Below, one piece after another: positions 61,896-64,000 of a stretch of DNA of 64,000 bases. Numbering within the stretch: position 1 is the stretch's first letter; each line of letters begins with the position of its first letter. A program made the position numbers and the translations under genes. The DNA comes from Halorubrum sp. BOL3-1. GTDB taxonomy: Archaea > Halobacteriota > Halobacteria > Halobacteriales > Haloferacaceae. Location of the stretch: assembly GCF_004114375.1 (NCBI RefSeq), contig NZ_CP034692.1, forward strand, positions 3,100,001 to 3,164,000. Direction: 5' to 3'. The notes under the pieces were generated by a model. The model was not told the DNA's origin. It searched no databases and worked only from the letters and a program-made list of their open reading frames with translations.

Positions 61896-62403
61896 GTAAT
61901 TACCACGCGGCGGAACCCCCTTGGTGGGATATGCTTATTATCCAGACTCGTCTGCGAAAACGTATCTAACTATTCAGATGGAAGGTGGTTCCGGTTCCGT
62001 CGTCACCGGAGTAGTGTCGACTGACCGCCTCTTCCGCGCGAACGCGAAGGAACCCCACTATGGGATTCGATATGATCGAGGGCTTCGGTGTTCAACCCCA
62101 CACTCAGAGAGGGACCAGCAACACGTCGGGGATAGCTCTTGTTTGTCTCTCTTGGAAGACTGTGGCCCGACCAGTGACTCCCACCGATCCCGTAGCACTC
62201 TGCTCGACACGGGACCACGACTAGATACTCACGGTGGGAAATCCCAGCCAGCCACGGTTCGGGGGCTGTAGCCACTATATCCCCTCAACCGCCACCTGAA
62301 AACGGAGGTATGCGCTCACTATCTCAACCGTGATTCTTCTGGGGGTGCGCGTTTCCCAACTCGCAACACGTGCTTGATATATACGTGATCCGAGTGTCTG
62401 CGT
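61896..62403. other. intergenic region, promoters on both sides
   Basis: It holds the copy B promoter (near 61930) and, at the right, the TATA box of the 49-residue ORF. The middle 350 bases show nothing. Confidence 0.4.
62376..62383 (+). promoter_or_regulatory. TATA box of the 49-residue ORF
   Basis: GATATATA, centred 25 bases upstream of the ATG at 62404, is the best TATA match in this part of the window and fits a leaderless start. Confidence 0.55.
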
Positions 62404-62553
62404 ATGAATATGAACTCACAGCAATCTGTCACCGACTCCGATGCGCCGATCTCGCATCGTAACCTGGCGAATGGAACGTATCTCGAGCAGTCAGTGCCGC
62501 TACAACAATTGGAGATGACGCGGAATCATGCTCAACGAAGGTGTTTCTATTGA
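62404..62553 (+). CDS. small soluble protein (49 residues)
   Basis: MNMNSQQSVTDSDAPISHRN, then LANGTYLEQSVPLQQLEMTR and NHAQRRCFY. It is polar, with Gln-rich helices and a basic aromatic tail. The well-placed TATA box is the main support. No family recognised. It could be a small regulator. Confidence 0.4.
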   Translation: MNMNSQQSVTDSDAPISHRNLANGTYLEQSVPLQQLEMTRNHAQRRCFY

Positions 62554-62637
62554 CGGCGCTCAGGACGGGTTCCCCGTATTAATCAGGCTTATCGTTGAAA
62601 AGAGACTCAACATGTTCTCACACGTCTCCGATTAGGA

Positions 62638-62829
62638 ATGATGGACCCGCTACAAGCGCTATATCCGGTCGCTTTGGCCGGTGTAAACGTGATCATGGGC
62701 TGGTTTCTCTACCAGCTGTCCGAGCCAGGCTTAGGAGGGCTCCTTATCGTGATGGGCCTTCTCATCACCCTCACCTCAATAGGGAAAGCCGTTAGCAGAC
62801 ATCGATCGTTGTTCAGGAGCTCTACCTGA
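62638..62829 (+). CDS. small two-span membrane protein (63 residues)
   Basis: MMDPLQALYPVALAGVNVIM, then spans VALAGVNVIMGWFLYQL and GLGGLLIVMGLLITLTSIGK, and a basic tail VSRHRSLFRSST. Typical of haloarchaeal small membrane proteins. The second ATG is an alternative start. Function unknown. Confidence 0.55.
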   Translation: MMDPLQALYPVALAGVNVIMGWFLYQLSEPGLGGLLIVMGLLITLTSIGKAVSRHRSLFRSST

Positions 62830-62912
62830 TTTTCTGTTAGCTGCCCGGGCCGTTCAAGACAGCTGACACGCTTGGAACGGTTGATAGCCGAGCGGTCAAA
62901 TGCGGGTGAACG

Positions 62913-64000
62913 CTATAGGCCGGTGTTGCCGTGTTCGTCATAAAACGCCCCCAGCAGTTTCCGTTGGCTCGCACGTAAGTGATGGAGGAGCGTCGATCCG
63001 GTGATTCCGAGCGACGACGCGACCTCCTCGGCCGTGTTACCTCGCGGCGATCTGAAGTAGTCAGCGAGATACGCCGTTCGTAAGGCAGTCGCCTGTCGGT
63101 CGGTGAGCCGCTCGTCCAGTTCGTTCTGGAACTCCCGTTTCGTGGTCGGAGACTGGGTCCGATCTTGACGCGCGAGGACGGTGGCGGGCCCATCGTCACC
63201 GAGCGCACCGGCCAGTCGGCGGACGTCCGCGTCTGGGGAGAGTTCGACGACAAGTTGACCGTCGCCGTCGTCGAACGTCGCCGTGCGGACCGTGGCGCCG
63301 CGATTGACCGCCGAGACGAGCGGTACCGTGTCGTCGAGGGTCACCTCAACCCGACCGTGCTCTTCGTCTTCCCGGCGGACGATCTGCCCGTCGCGTGTCG
63401 TCGGCACCGCGTCGACCGTTTCGACGACAGTCTTCGCGTCGGCCCCGGACACCGTAAAGAAGCACGTGAGACCGTCTTCGTCCGGAGCTACCGTGCCGTC
63501 GAGCGTGAGCGCTGCGCTACAGGTATCGCTGACCCGCACCAACGGGGAGTTCGAGGCGAGTTCGAACGTGACCTCGGTGACCGTGTCGGCGAACAGGAGT
63601 TTCCGATTCTGTGTCGCGTTGATCGCGAACCCGGCGAGCTCGCCCAACGTCTCGAAGCTCGACCGCACGTGATCGCTAAACGCAGTCTCCATCTCCGCGT
63701 AGACCCCGACGACTCCGTAGACGCTGGAGCCGTAGACAAGCGGGAGCGCCAGCACCGATTGAACGCCGTCGGCGAACCCGGCGACACGAAGCGGTTCCGG
63801 GACCCTTTCGTCCTCGCTCACCGAGTGTATCAGCTCCGGCTGTTGCCGTTCGACGGCTCGGCGTTCCGGGATAGCAGCGCCCTGCTCGATCGCTTCACGG
63901 ATCGCCGGGAACGTCTCTCCCGGTTCGCCCGCGACTCCGCCGACGAGCAGCTCGTCGCCGTCGGCGACGTGTTCGCCGGTCCACGCGAATCGGTACTGGT
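62913..64000 (-). CDS. HTH_10 (bacterio-opsin-activator-type) regulator, N-terminus outside
   Basis: The frame is open to the window edge. A GAF-type ligand domain shows ETFPAIREAIEQGAAIPERR, LRVAGFADGVQSVLALPLVY and VRSSFETLGELAGFAINATQ. A bacterio-opsin-associated beta domain follows (VTFELASNSPLVRVSDTCSA). The C-terminal HTH_10 has LTDRQATALRTAYLADYFRS, then RGNTAEEVASSLGITGSTLL and HHLRASQRKLLGAFYDE. Bat-like regulators respond to oxygen or light and bind promoters of bop-type genes, but no bop gene is in the window. The target is unknown. Confidence 0.9.
   Translation of the reverse strand, partial: QYRFAWTGEHVADGDELLVGGVAGEPGETFPAIREAIEQGAAIPERRAVERQQPELIHSVSEDERVPEPLRVAGFADGVQSVLALPLVYGSSVYGVVGVYAEMETAFSDHVRSSFETLGELAGFAINATQNRKLLFADTVTEVTFELASNSPLVRVSDTCSAALTLDGTVAPDEDGLTCFFTVSGADAKTVVETVDAVPTTRDGQIVRREDEEHGRVEVTLDDTVPLVSAVNRGATVRTATFDDGDGQLVVELSPDADVRRLAGALGDDGPATVLARQDRTQSPTTKREFQNELDERLTDRQATALRTAYLADYFRSPRGNTAEEVASSLGITGSTLLHHLRASQRKLLGAFYDEHGNTGL

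Larger units (their letters stand above)
61050..61979. repeat. duplicated HTH module, copy B
   Basis: The counterpart of 58300-59083. It carries HTH copy B with its promoter, and downstream non-coding DNA with the same stem-loop. The copy lies on the other side of the kinase in the same orientation. Boundaries estimated by eye. Confidence 0.65.

Noticed and set aside
1-64000. CRISPR array or prophage
   Set aside because: No regularly spaced repeats with spacers and no cas, capsid, terminase or integrase genes beyond transposase relics were seen.

Overview
The window is from an extremely halophilic archaeon (class Halobacteria). The evidence is a strongly acidic, GC-rich proteome, TATA boxes about 25 bases upstream of leaderless start codons, a Tat lipoprotein with a lipobox, a HalX response regulator, a bacterio-opsin-activator-type HTH regulator, haloarchaeal DUF families, and IS5-, IS4- and IS200/IS605-type insertion sequence relics. 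I cannot name the genus. No rRNA, tRNA, CRISPR array or replication origin could be supported. Functions are assigned from motifs read by eye, not from database searches.

Layout. 0-2.8 kb: the end of a PepSY-like protein, an AIM24 protein with a small downstream ORF, and a histidine kinase ATPase remnant fused to a 213-bp miniature transposon. 2.9-9.1 kb: a membrane histidine kinase, then an insertion-sequence graveyard surrounding a Tat lipoprotein, a PadR regulator and a small protein. 9.2-16.5 kb: a MoxR ATPase facing a four-gene operon (transglutaminase, DUF4129-like helper, DUF58, polytopic membrane protein). 16.7-20.9 kb: DUF3006 and a broken ComEC-like lipoprotein, small membrane proteins, a dCTP-deaminase-like protein and a broken rhomboid. 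21-25.8 kb: two full-length ABC exporters and a kinase relic. 25.9-29.2 kb: DUF2892, an SDR, RNase HI, a SnoaL-like protein, and an SDR truncated beside an IS605-type hairpin. 29.2-38 kb: two ABC-2 transporter pairs, DUF4350, an S49 peptidase and a secreted protein with one stop codon.

38-50.8 kb: ArsN2-type acetyltransferase, histidine kinases, DUF6498, tandem bacterial-PH proteins, CPBP protease, a zinc-ribbon HTH regulator, and a HalX regulator tail-to-tail with a soluble kinase. 51-58.2 kb: many small membrane proteins, CPBP proteases (one broken), another 7TM kinase and a sensor-domain protein. 58.3-62 kb: a duplicated HTH gene module on both sides of a fifth 7TM kinase, with a conserved non-coding stem-loop in both copies. 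62.4-64 kb: small ORFs and an HTH_10 regulator running off the edge.

Two themes stand out. The first is signalling and envelope functions: five membrane kinases of one architecture, one soluble kinase and one response regulator, alongside transporters, proteases and transglutaminase. The second is decay: at least ten broken genes, several with a single in-frame stop, next to mobile-element scars. The best candidates for something undescribed are the HTH-kinase-HTH duplication with its conserved stem-loop, and the ABC/DUF4350/S49/secreted-protein cluster.
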